A stretch of 64,000 nucleotides of DNA from Spiroplasma endosymbiont of Lasioglossum villosulum (lineage in GTDB: Bacteria > Bacillota_I > Bacilli_A > Mycoplasmatales > VBWQ01). The stretch's first letter is position 1, and each line of letters opens with the position of its first letter. The position numbers and the translations under genes were made by a program. The notes under the pieces are model-generated. The model did no database searches, was not told where the DNA came from, and saw only the letters and a list, made by a program, of their open reading frames with translations. Location: contig NZ_OZ026539.1 in assembly GCF_964020195.1 (NCBI RefSeq), positions 872,299 to 936,298 of the forward strand, in the 5' to 3' direction. Shown piece after piece: positions 16,861 to 27,097 of the stretch.

Positions 16861-17568
16861 ATGGAATTTTCTTGATTAGCAATTAAAAATCATTTAAAAA
16901 CACGTGATTGAAAATGATTAACTAAAATAATTTGTTTTTGCGCAATTATTATTCTAATTGTCACTGATCAAATGATAAAATTAGCAGTACAAAATGGAAT
17001 AAAAGCTGGTGAAGAATATAAATTCATAACCGGATTTATTAATTTAAAATTTATTATTAATTATGGTTCTGCTTTTAGTTTTTTTCAAAATCAAAGAATC
17101 TTTCTAATAACTTTTGCTTTTCTACTAGCAATTGCTAGTAGCACCTGACTATTATTTACTAAATCTATTAACAGAGCACTAGGTCTCAGTTTTGTTATTG
17201 CAGGAACAATCGGTAATTTAACAGATAGATTTTTACACAAAGGTGGTGTTATTGACTTTTTATTATGACAACTATTCCCGCCATATACTATTTTTAATAC
17301 TGCGGATATATTCATTACCATTGGTATCACAATTATTATTCTACAAATAATTATTGGAACCATAATTAATGCCTATCAAGAAAAGTTTGGAGAACACAAT
17401 AATGAAGTCAACAATGGAACATTTACAACAATCATCAATGACAGAAAATCAAAAGATGATAAAACTAAAATATCATGAAAACAAAAATATCCGCATCGAC
17501 AAATATTTAGCAATGGTATTAACAGAACATCATTATTCACGAAATTTTATCCAAAATTTAATCACTAA
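16861..17568 (+). CDS. lspA: Prolipoprotein signal peptidase (signal peptidase II)
   Basis: 235 residues. Membrane aspartyl protease that removes lipoprotein signal peptides. Four hydrophobic segments and the family blocks are visible: INYGSAFSFF, GTIGNLTDRF with catalytic Asp122, GGVIDF, and FNTADIFI with catalytic Asp149. The last ~55 residues are hydrophilic and overlap the start of the next gene by 167 nt in another frame, because a TGA near 17478 is read as Trp. That extension is unusual and may be dispensable. Spacing from ileS is 31 nt. Confidence 0.93.
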
Positions 17569-18379
17569 TGGGCAAGTAATAGTTAATAATAAAACTATTT
17601 CATCAGCTAACTTATTATTAAAAAATAATGATGAAATAAATATTATTATTAAAAATGACAAAGATAACACTTTAAAAGCAACTGCAATTGATTTTGAAAT
17701 AGTTTATGAGGATAATGAAATTCTTGTTATTAACAAACCTAATAATTTGGTTGTCCACCCAGGAGCAGGTAATTGAGATAATACTTTAGTTAACGGATTA
17801 TTATTCCAGTCTAAAATTGAAAATATTGAAGAAAATAATTTACGTCCAGGCATTGTTCATCGTATTGACAAACAAACGACAGGATTATTATTAGTAGCTA
17901 AAAATAAAATTAGTCATCATATTTTAGCAGAACAATTACAAAAACATGAAATTAAACGAATTTATATTGCATTAGTTCATGGTACAATTAAAGGTAGATC
18001 AGGAACCATTAAAGCACCTATTGCTAGAAGCAATAATAATCGTCTAAAAATGATGGTCAATGAACAAAATAGTAAGAAAGCAACTACTCATTTTACAGTT
18101 ATTGAGCGATTTAAAGACTATACTTTAGTTCAATGTCAATTAGAAACTGGTCGAACACACCAAATTCGTGTTCATTTTGAGTGAATTGAACATCCAATTG
18201 TAAATGACCCTTTATACAGCAAGTTTAAATTGGAAAATGCTAATATTGGACAATACTTACATGCTAAAGTCATTACTTTTACTCATCCCACAACTAAAAA
18301 AGTTATGACTTTTGAATGTAATTTACCTGATTTTTTTGAAAATAAATTACAATTATTACGAAAGGAAAGTGTTAAATAA
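17402..18379 (+). CDS. rluD: Pseudouridine synthase, RluD/RluA family
   Basis: 325 residues. An N-terminal S4 RNA-binding domain (about residues 30-85, RIDKYLAMVL...GQVIVNNK) is followed by the catalytic domain with HRIDKQTTGLLLVAKN; Asp156 is the catalytic residue. ETGRTHQIRVHF is also typical. These enzymes isomerise uridines in 23S rRNA. The start at 17402 is preferred over an upstream ATG at 17369 because GGAG lies 9 nt before it. The gene starts inside lspA and its stop overlaps the next start (TAATG). Confidence 0.93.
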
Positions 18380-19737
18380 TGGATAATAATATTCTAGATA
18401 TTTTAGGTTTACAATTAGTTGATTATTTTATTAGTCATCAAGATTATCGACCATTTAATGTTCCTAAAGAATTAAAACTACATGTTAAAGGTGAAGTATA
18501 TCTAACTAATAAAGATAGTAATACTTATCATATCATTAAAATTATTAAAGAAAATAATTTTAATCCTCACCATTTAAAAAACAAAGATGAAGTTTATGAA
18601 ATTTTACATAAACAATTAGCAGATGAAGGTGTTAAAGATATTCGTTATTTAATGGTTATCTTAAATGATGATAACCAAAACGAAAATCGAATGTCACCAG
18701 CAGTTGATGTTATTATTGCTACTAGTGATAAAATTGTTCAAGAATTATCTAAATTTTATCCTAGTATTACTAAATTTATTAAGGTAGACTTACCCCAACT
18801 TGAAACTGAAACTGAAAATAATGAAGAGACTAATGAAGATAATAGTACTGGAACTTTAAGTGATAATTGAAAAAAAGTTAATTTTCAAAATCGTCGTTAC
18901 TTAAGCGAAACATTAAAAAAATGTACTAATGCTAATTTGGCAGTTACCTGATTTCTTTTTATAATTCCTATTATTACACTTGTTGTTTTTCTAGTAATTA
19001 TAAATCTTAGTCAAGATGATTGATTAGCATTAGATTATAAAAAACAACATTTGCTTTTTGGTGCCAATTATCATAACTTAATATTTGGTGCTTATCAATA
19101 TTGAAGGTGATTAATTTATCCATTTGCTGGTAATGATATAAATCCTTCAGCTCCTATTAATTTAATATTTTCACTTTGAATGTTTTATCGTGTTGGCAGA
19201 TTTGTTGAAGGATTTTATGGATGATGAAAAGCAATTTTCATTTGAATTGGTGCAATGATTCTAACTGGTATTTTACAAAGTGTTGTTGATAATATTAATA
19301 TCATGTCAGGATTTTGAGTTTTTCCTGTAATTTCATTAGGAGCAATGTTACCTTTCATTTGAAATTATAAATTATTTAAAACTCCAATTATGAGTCGTTT
19401 CTTTACAACTATTTTATTAATGTTAATATTTTGATTTATAACTGATCAACAAGTAGTGACATTATTATATTGAATGATTGCTTTTGTCACAGGATGATTA
19501 TTTGCTTTTTTAATAGGATATCATAATTGTAAAATAACTGTGTATTATGCTTTTAGTCCAATTGCTATTGGTTCATTAGTATTATTTGCTGGTTTGCTTT
19601 GAGGTTTAAATAGTTATTATCCTGTTGATGATAATAACTATACTTTAGAAGTATTAAAACAATATCAAAAACTTGGTTTAATTAGTCAAAGTACTATTAA
19701 TAGTATTATGCTTAATTACTTTCATATACAAGTATAA
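18379..19737 (+). CDS. Rhomboid-like membrane protein, catalytic residues not evident
   Basis: 452 residues. Residues 1-165 are soluble and acidic toward the end (ETETENNEETNEDNS). Residues 190-430 hold about seven hydrophobic segments whose order and the phrase YRVGRFVEGFYGWWKAIF resemble rhomboid proteins (YxVGxxxExxxG). The usual GxSG serine motif and the catalytic histidine context are not seen; the nearest is IMSGFWVFP. It may be an inactive rhomboid-fold protein or another multipass protein. It overlaps rluD by 1 nt and ends at a strong terminator. Confidence 0.5.
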
Positions 19738-19764
19738 AAAAAGTAGGATTTTTCCTACTTTTTT
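19737..19764. terminator. Bidirectional terminator
   Basis: AAAAAAGTAGGA/TCCTACTTTTTT stem with a TTTT loop, between the plus-strand operon and minus-strand tsaE. Confidence 0.85.
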
Positions 19765-19777
19765 TATAAATAAAATT

Positions 19778-20248
19778 CTATATTTTTTTTAATGCGTCAA
19801 ATAAATACTTTTCTTCCTCTTTTGTAAGAAGATTAGTATTAATAACTATTTGTCTACTATTAATATCAATAATTTTAAAATCTATAGCAATATATGAATA
19901 ATTATTAAAATTAATTTTTAATCTTTCTGATCATTCAATTATCATAAAATTATTCATCATTATTTCATAATATTCTTCTAAATGAGGATTAATTAAACGA
20001 TAAGCATCCATATGAATTAAATTTCATTCATATTTAGTTTGATACTTATTTCAAATAATAAAAGTTGGTGAATTAATAATATTTTTAACTCCAAGTAAAT
20101 TACCAATTAATTTAGTAATTTGCGTTTTACCACTACCAAGCGGACCATTTAATAATAAAATTAAATTTGGTTTAGCAATTTTAGCAATTATTTTGGCAAG
20201 AGTATTAGTGTCATCTAATTTTTTTAATATATATACATTTTTTTTCAT
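19778..20248 (-). CDS. tsaE: tRNA threonylcarbamoyladenosine biosynthesis ATPase TsaE
   Basis: 156 residues. Walker A motif GPLGSGKT at residues 35-42, then SPTF and HMDAYRL, which are family signatures. Works with TsaB and TsaD in making t6A37 in tRNA. Start ATG 20248 has AGAAGG upstream. Three internal UGA codons are read as Trp. Confidence 0.92.
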
Positions 20249-20343
20249 AATAACCTTCTTTGATAATTATTTTATACTTTACAAACTATTATACAAAATA
20301 ATAACTTATTTTCTAAATTATTATTTTTCTTATTTAAAAAATA

Positions 20344-21186
20344 TTAATGTTCATATGTTTCTTTTTTAACTACCACTTTTTCTTTACTTCTTACAAAAAA
20401 TCATTGATAAAAACCAAAGCATGAATTACCAAGAGCAACAATTCACATTAATAAAAGATTTACATCCAAACGATTATGAGCAGCTCCCGAATACATAGCT
20501 ATTTGAAAAATATTAACGATTATTCAAAAAATTCATTGTTCACGAAAACGTAATAACATTAGTATTTGCGCAACAATACTTAAAGAATTAGTTAATGAAT
20601 CTAGAATATGTGGTAAAACTTGTTGAAAAGTATTACCATCAAAATCATATTTCCCTAAAATTACACGTGAAAATTCAGGAATTTCAAAATAAAAAAATAC
20701 TGATAAAACAATTGCAAAGTAAATAGTAACAATACTTGTTTTTAAATTTAAACGTTTAGAAATTATTTCTTGTTGTGAATCTAAATGAAATTTCCATAAA
20801 CTATAGCCAATAAATTGAAAAGGCAAAAAGAAAAATAAATTCAACTGCATATCACCAACATAATCTCAAACTAAAGCAATACAACCATAAATACTAACAG
20901 CAAAAAAACCTCAAAAAAAATTAGAAATTTTACCAAACGAAATTAAAATTATACAAATAACATTAGTAAAAGCAGCAATACCATTTAAAAATAATAATAC
21001 TTGCTGTCAAGGATGATAAGCTTGACGATTTACAATAGTTCAGACCGAAGGATATAAATTAGGATTAATAAAATGATTCAAATCAAAAAATGTATTTCAT
21101 AACATAAAAATCCCTAAACAAATAATAGCTACTTTAGCAGAAAATGGAATTTTATTAAGATCTTTGGGTATTGATAATAAAATTCT
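20344..21186 (-). pseudogene. pnuC: pnuC, 5'-truncated body (codons after the insertion)
   Basis: The open frame begins at the mobile-element boundary (EFLLSIPKDLNKIPF...) and runs 280 residues to TAA 20344. Multipass protein of the PnuC nicotinamide-riboside/NMN transporter family, with aromatic helices (WIFWIIVNIFQIAMYS, GNSCFGFYQWFF). The true start is missing: the first 19 codons, with a good ribosome-binding site, lie at 54294-54350 on the far side of the 33-kb insertion. An internal ATG at 21105 (MLWNTFFD) could start a 253-residue product lacking the N-terminus, but it has no clear ribosome-binding site. Confidence 0.8.
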
Positions 21187-21187
21187 G

Positions 21188-21454
21188 GGCGGTTGTCAAA
21201 GTTACGAAATAATTAATTATTATATTAGTAACTTATTTCCAAAAATGAATTATTTGAAAAATAATGAAAAATTAGACAAAATTACTCTCTTTAACCCTTA
21301 AATTTATATTCGACGTATTTTAAAAAATATACATTTAAAAAAAATAAAAATTATTCTCAAAGTTATTAAGGAAAAGACAAGAAATAATCTTGTCTTTTTT
21401 TGTAATTGTAAAATTTTAAAATTTTTAATAAACCTCTTTAACGCTATTATCAAC
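21188..21454 (-). mobile_element. Inverted right-end remnant of an older copy
   Basis: Read on the minus strand this matches the unit's right end (about 36751-37073), including the AAGACAAG/CTTGTC hairpin and GACAACCGCCC terminus. It carries several substitutions and lacks a ~50-bp piece. It shows that the right end belongs to the element as a whole, not only to the transposase gene. Confidence 0.75.
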
Positions 21455-21709
21455 AGGTAGATTGTCAAAAATCCGGAATAAATTAAATCGTTGTAGTCTT
21501 ATTATTATGTTAGACAAGAAATAATTTGGATTTTTATGAAATTGTAAATTTATCTTACTACTAATTTAAAAATATTACAATTAAAATACTCAATTTTATA
21601 AATTATAAAAATATTTTAATAATTTAATTAACATAAATATATAACAAAAATTCTTATTAACTTTTAATTTAATAAGTTTTTTTAATTTTTTATTTTAAAA
21701 TAAGTAAAA
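21455..21709. other. Left end of the unit, non-coding
   Basis: About 250 bp between the terminal repeat and the transposase stop. The first ~90 bp is also found, inverted, at about 54205-54290 and so marks the conserved end. No gene seen. Confidence 0.7.
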
Positions 21710-22831
21710 TTATGTTTTTAAATTTATTTGATTACATTTAAAAATAACCATTTTTATATAAATAAAAATACTATATGTTCTATTAACAATCATTTCTTTT
21801 AAAACATGTCAAATATTTGTTTCAGTAAAACAACCAATATTTCATTTTGCACCTTGATTAACAATACCTTTTTTATTATTTTTAAAATATTGTTTTTTTA
21901 ACTTTTTATGATTATCTAATTCTTTATATAAATAATCAATTAATTGTTCATATTGACCATTATTAATGAAATCTTTACAATTATTATATTCACTTCAATA
22001 TTTTCCTTTATTTCCCGCCATTATACCAAGATATAATGTTCTAATTAAATGGAATTTATCTAAAACAAACTCAGCACCAAGATAATCTGCTACATCTTTA
22101 ATTCATCCAGCACTATCTCCACAAATAATTATTTTTGCTTGTTCAACATTTTCATAAAATTTTTGACAATGTTCTTTAACAAATTCAGCAGTTTTTTTAA
22201 CTCCAATTGCTGTTCTTGTTGGTCTAATAATTGCTTTTACTCTTTTATTTTGTACTTTATGATTAATATTATCTGTATATGTTGTTATTAATCTCATAGA
22301 GTGTTTTATACCTTTACGTTTAAAATCTCAAAACTTTCGATGTCCATCATCAATTGCTACAAAAATAGGTTGATTTTTTTCTAATTTTACTTTTACTGGA
22401 TTTGCTTCAATTACTTTTAAATTTTTAAAAACTCTATGAATAGAACTAAGACTAATACCTGCTTTTTTACAAATAGCACAAATATCATGATATCTTTTTC
22501 CATCAGCAAAATATTCAATAATAGTTTGTTCAACATCTTCACCAATTCTTTTATATTTAGGTAATTCTAGTCATTCATCAACTAAACAAACACGAACTCA
22601 TTTTTGTAATTTTTCATCAAAATATTCATAAATTCTTCTTTTATAAGTTACTAATCCATACATTATTTTTCTTGTTCGATATTGATAATCAACAATTTTA
22701 TATTTCTTTTTGTCTCTTGTTTTAAATATTCTTCAATCTCGTTTTTCTCACTTATTTGTTATATATTCTAAAACTAATTTATCAATTTTTGCACTTTCTT
22801 CTCTAAAATTTCATTTATAATTAAAACTCAT
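21710..22831 (-). CDS. ISLre2 (UPF0236) family transposase, copy 1
   Basis: 373 residues from ATG 22831 (AGGAG with 8-nt spacing), with five or more UGA codons as Trp. The N-terminal part resembles UPF0236 proteins (YRTRKIMYGLVTYKRRIYEYFD), then a helix-turn-helix-like section (YHDICAICKKAGISLSSIHRVF). The catalytic core has acidic residues in VAIDDGHRKFWD, IICGDSAGWIKD and FVLDKFHL, matching a DDE/DDD nuclease layout. It is expected to cut and join the terminal repeats. No second inverted repeat lies just upstream of the gene, so the partner end appears to be 14 kb away at 37060. Confidence 0.85.
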
Positions 22832-23161
22832 ATTTTGCTCTCCTAATCTTTTTTATACTAATTATTAATTTTAATTTACATAAATTTAAAGTGTTAAAAT
22901 ATGGTAAATAATATTAATAATTTATTTTATTCACAATAATCCACATAAGAACGTAATTATTATTAAAATAATGGTATTGCGAAAAAAAGTACTTTCATAT
23001 TTTCAATATAATAAGCAAGTAGCATTCAATTAATAATATAGGTATCATAAAATAAACACCTTTAATTTAGGCGTTATTTTGCGTTTAAAATCATACTTGT
23101 AAAAATAATCAAAAATAGTACAATTTATAAGTAAAATCAAGGAAAAAAGGAGTAATTTAAT
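22832..23161. other. Intergenic, promoter region
   Basis: About 330 bp between divergent genes. A plus-strand promoter is likely: TTGTAA (23097-23102), 16-nt spacer, TACAAT (23119-23124). An imperfect hairpin AAATAAACACC/GGCGTTATTT lies near 23053-23084. Nothing else seen. Confidence 0.45.
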
Positions 23162-23362
23162 ATGAAAACATCTAAAAATAATACAACAACATGATATGTA
23201 GATAATATAAACGGAGTTAGACAATCAATCACTTATAATGAAGAAGTATGAGAACATATAAATTTAAATGAAGTAGTAGAAGATAAAAAAATAAAAAACA
23301 ATAAACAAAAACAAAATATCAAAAAAAGTAAATGTTGTTCAAAACGTTGTACAATTTTATAA
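23162..23362 (+). CDS. Small unknown protein, 66 aa (copy 1)
   Basis: MKTSKNNTTTWYVDN..., preceded by AAGGAG. Lysine-rich with a Cys-containing end (SKCCSKRCTIL). Hydrophilic, no membrane segment. One of only two plus-strand cargo genes of the unit, behind the promoter at 23097. Family not recognised. Confidence 0.6.
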
Positions 23363-23387
23363 AAATATAAGTAAGGAGAAATTTATT

Positions 23388-23724
23388 ATGAAAACATGAA
23401 TAAAAGCAAATTTAAGTAAAATAACATTAGCATTAGCACTAACTGGTGCAACAACTGGAACAATAGGATTAATCATGGGGGTTAATTATCCATAATCTTA
23501 ATGGACTTAAATATTTTTTAGCATCAAATAAGGAACCTATAATGGGAGTTCAAAAAATATGAATGTCTGATATTCATAATATATCAGTTGATATTAAAAG
23601 TGAATTTAAAATTTATTTTGCTGATACTCCTAAAAAAACCAAATTTTATAATGATGGAGATTCTGTTGAAAGAATAGATATACCATGAGTTAAAGATTAT
23701 TATCCTGATGGATATTTTTGATAA
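23388..23724 (+). pseudogene. Signal-anchored small protein, frameshifted at G5 (copy 1)
   Basis: ATG 23388 (GGAG 10 nt upstream) gives MKTWIKANLSKITLALALTG plus a hydrophobic continuation, then stops at 23493-23495 after 35 residues. Shifting by one base at the G5 run (477-481 within 23477-23481) opens a second frame to TAA 23722-23724 that reads NLNGLKYFLASNKEP...DGYFW. The joined product would be a ~111-residue membrane-anchored surface protein. The same shift is in copy 2. Confidence 0.55.
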
Positions 23725-25761
23725 TTAAATTTCTATATTTATATAAGAAATATTCTCATTATATTTATCAAATAAATTAATATTTTGTAAATTTATTTCT
23801 TTTTTATCGGTTATTAAAATTAAATCATAATTTCCAGCACCAAATATACCACTAATTTCAATCCGATTTAAGTTGTTAATCGGATTTTCAATTTGTAATT
23901 CAAATTCACTATTATTATCAATTTTTAAAATTTCTTTATAAAATTCTAATTTAGAAAATAGTTGAGATTTATTTGAACCATATAAATTTAAAGCGTTTTC
24001 AATTTTGTTTTTTTCAATAATTATTCTTGTAAAATATTTTCCATATTCACCGTTAGCTAATGTTCAATCAGCAGGAATTAATGACGGAATATTATTACTT
24101 TCTAATTCATTGGTAATTGATAATCAATTAAATTGATTGTCATCTAACTTGAATAATTCATTTTGACTAATATCATTATTTTTTAATTTAATGTCATTAA
24201 TATCAGTAAAATCAAAATATGGAGATTTTAATATTACCTTTACATCTTTAAATTGCCAAATATCATTTTTATTAGGTTTTATTGGACTTGATTTTAATTC
24301 AAAATAGTAAGGTAATAAAATCTTATTATCATCATTTAATCCTTTATTTATTGATAAAGATGAATAAATATATTTTGACAACATAATAAATACTTGTTTA
24401 AATATTTTAACTTGTAATAAATCAATATAATTTGGATAATCTAATTCTCATTGCTTAAATAAATTAGTAATAACTTCATCAGGTTTTTGTCCCGAAAATG
24501 TATCACGTAATTCTGCTATTTTATTTGTTGATTTACCCGTATGTTCATCATAAGTTGCTCCTTCAAAATTTCTATTATAGTTATATGTATAACTTAACAT
24601 ATTTAATAATAGTTGTTGTAAACTATCATTAGTTGGTGCATCTTTTATTTCTAATTCAACATCTAAAAATTTATCATTTGTAGCAATACTTGTATATTCT
24701 TTACCAATTGGACCACTCTGAATTTTTCATACTTCTTTATCTTTAAGTTCTTTCTTTTCTTTTAATGGTCATTCTCCAAAAGAATAAGAACTTAAAAAAT
24801 ATCCTAATCAAGCATGTGTAACTCTTGCGTTTTTAATTATTTCTTTTCTTGTTTCTTTACCTCCACCAATAGCAATTAAATCTAAAACTGATTTTTCTTG
24901 ATTTATAAATTGTTTTGCTAAGTTTCAAGATAATATTTGTTCACTAAATCATTGTTGTAATATTCTAACTTTTGGTTGCGTTTCAATAGGCATTGATAAT
25001 AGCGGAAATGCTATCTTATCTTTAACAAATAACTTTGGGTATACTTCCATATTGTCAACTTCACCAAGTACCTTTATATTGCCAAAAATCATGCTTCTAG
25101 GAGCTTTAATTTTTAAACCAATAACTTTGGTATCTTTGTCTAATGGTTTTTGTAATTTAATAATGATTGGATAACCATCTCTTGTTTTAAAATCTTTAAT
25201 TTTAATAATAGTTATACTTTTAGTACTTCTTGTTTTTGGATTTTGATAAGGTTGTGAATAATTATTAATAATATATAAATTATCAATATTATTTTCAGTT
25301 AATGGTTCATTTATACTCACTGCATATAATTTAAATTGATTTAATAAATTTATTTCTTGAAAAATTAAATTTTTAATATCAGTCATACTATATTCAATAG
25401 TATTATCATTAATGTTTGTACTTGCTCTTTGATTTAATTGCATAGTAAAGTCTGATGTTTCAACAGCAGTAGCTTTTAATACTTTATCAATATCAATAAA
25501 ACCAATTTTAATAGTATTTGCTGAAAATCTTAAACTATTATTTTCATTATTTTTAAATAAGCGTTCAATTTCATAAATATATAAAGTTCTTTTTTTAAAT
25601 TCATCGTATGCTCTATTAATATCTGGGTCACTAGTAGCGCGCATCATATTAGTAAAGTCATAAGGAATATTATCAATTAAATAATCATTTTCTACTTCTG
25701 CTTGATTAAGTTTAGTTTGTTTCTGTGGAAACTTCGTTTGTGGTTTGTTGTTGTTTTCCAT
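23725..25761 (-). CDS. Large unknown virion-module protein, 678 aa (copy 1)
   Basis: Open from ATG 25761 (AGGAG upstream) to TAA 23725 with many UGA-Trp codons. Soluble, Asn/Ile/Lys-rich, no signal peptide, Walker motif or long coiled coil. It includes a Gln/Lys-rich start (NNKPQTKFPQKQTK) and beta-rich C-terminal half. It is last in the minus-strand operon, overlapping the portal-like gene by 50 nt, so a structural (tail or collar) role is possible. Its stop abuts that of the plus-strand gene. Family not recognised. Confidence 0.7.
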
Positions 25762-26953
25762 TGTTCTCTCCTATTAATTGGTTATTTTTGGGATTAAATA
25801 ATTTTAATTTAACTGTTAAATTATTAATTTTTTGTTCATCATTAATGTTAAATGTTTTACTATTTAATAAATCTTTATCCATACGTACTAATATTTGAAT
25901 AAATTTAAGAATATCAATATTAAATTGTCATAATTTTTGTTCAATATAATTAATGGTTGAAATATTAACTGCTGTACTTTCTGGAACTGATTGTTGTGCT
26001 GATTTCTTTTGACTTGGTATATGAATACCACAACGTTTAAATATTTCATTAACATTTCAATCATATATATCAGTTAAATTTTTACCTTTAAAATTACTAT
26101 TTGTCATATTGATATTTTCGTTTTGTTCATTATTATCTCCACCACTTTTAAATATGTAGTTTTTAGTAACCAAAGTTCTTACTGCTTCTTCTAATGCTGA
26201 TTGAACATTACCATAAGTTTGACTAAATATAAATTTAGGTGAGTTTAAAATAGTATCTAAAACAATTTGTTCATAAATAACATCTAATGCTTTAATTTTA
26301 TCCATTACTTTATCACAATCTGCTTGTTCATTTGCTTTATTTCTCATAATTGCTATTGGTATATAATTAATATTTAGTATTTGTTCTTGTACTAAATTGG
26401 GATTATTAATGTATGATTTAAAATCTAATTTATTTTGTTTTTTAGTATCATTAATACTATAAATTGCACGATTAATTGTTACTTGTTCATTGTTTAATGT
26501 ATAAACTTCAAATAATCTTACAGTTTGTGCATTTTGTTCATAATTATCATAAAAAATAGTACATTGAATTAATTTACCAGTAATATCATAAACTCTTTGT
26601 TGTATGTCAACTACTTGAAAATATAAATTATCATTTGCAATATAAATTAAATAACCACTAATTCCTAATTTACTTAATTTAAAAATAGAATTTCAATTTT
26701 TTCTATAAAATTCTTGTTGAATTAAATATTGTTTAATGGTTTCATTATTAATTTCTAATGGAGCATTATATAAATTAGCATTATTTTCTGCTACAAAATC
26801 AGTAAAATAAGTTTCATGGTTAAAATCATTAAAACCAAAATAATTTAAAATAGAAGCATGTGTACTTTTATTTTTATTAGTTAAAAATTTTAATTTTTCA
26901 CTTTGATTATCATTAATATTGCTTTTATCTTTTCTAAAAAATTTACCTAACAT
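25712..26953 (-). CDS. Portal/connector-like protein (copy 1)
   Basis: 413 residues from ATG 26953, chosen over GTG 26965 because AAAGGTGG lies 8 nt before it. The middle region has the texture of phage portal proteins: INYIPIAIMRNK, then a helix that counts off residues (KVMDKIKALDVIYEQIVLDTILNS), a PKFIF strand and later a helical stem (INYIEQKLWQFNIDILKFIQIL). In phi29-like phages the connector is a protein of this general size within the same operon as capsid genes. The call is by pattern and context; no homology search was possible. Confidence 0.45.
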
Positions 26954-26970
26954 AATATTCACCACCTTTC

Positions 26971-27093
26971 TTAAAATATTTGATTAATTTTTAATATGAT
27001 TTTTACAATGATAAATATAATTAAACCTGCTGTTGCTGATGATAAAATTACTCCTATTAAACCTAAAATAATTTTTATAATTTTAAAAAACAT
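26971..27093 (-). CDS. Small membrane protein, 40 aa, holin-like (copy 1)
   Basis: MFFKIIKIILGLIGVILSS followed by AGLIIFIIVKIILKI: one or two membrane helices with a basic end. AGGAA upstream. It sits between fibre-like and portal-like genes; a holin or membrane-channel role is only a guess. Confidence 0.5.
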   Translation of the reverse strand: MFFKIIKIILGLIGVILSSATAGLIIFIIVKIILKINQIF

Positions 27094-27097
27094 AATA

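Noticed and set aside
22103-22297. A separate 64-aa protein (MRLITTYTDN...)
   Set aside because: It is an internal piece of the transposase, delimited only by UGA codons that encode Trp.
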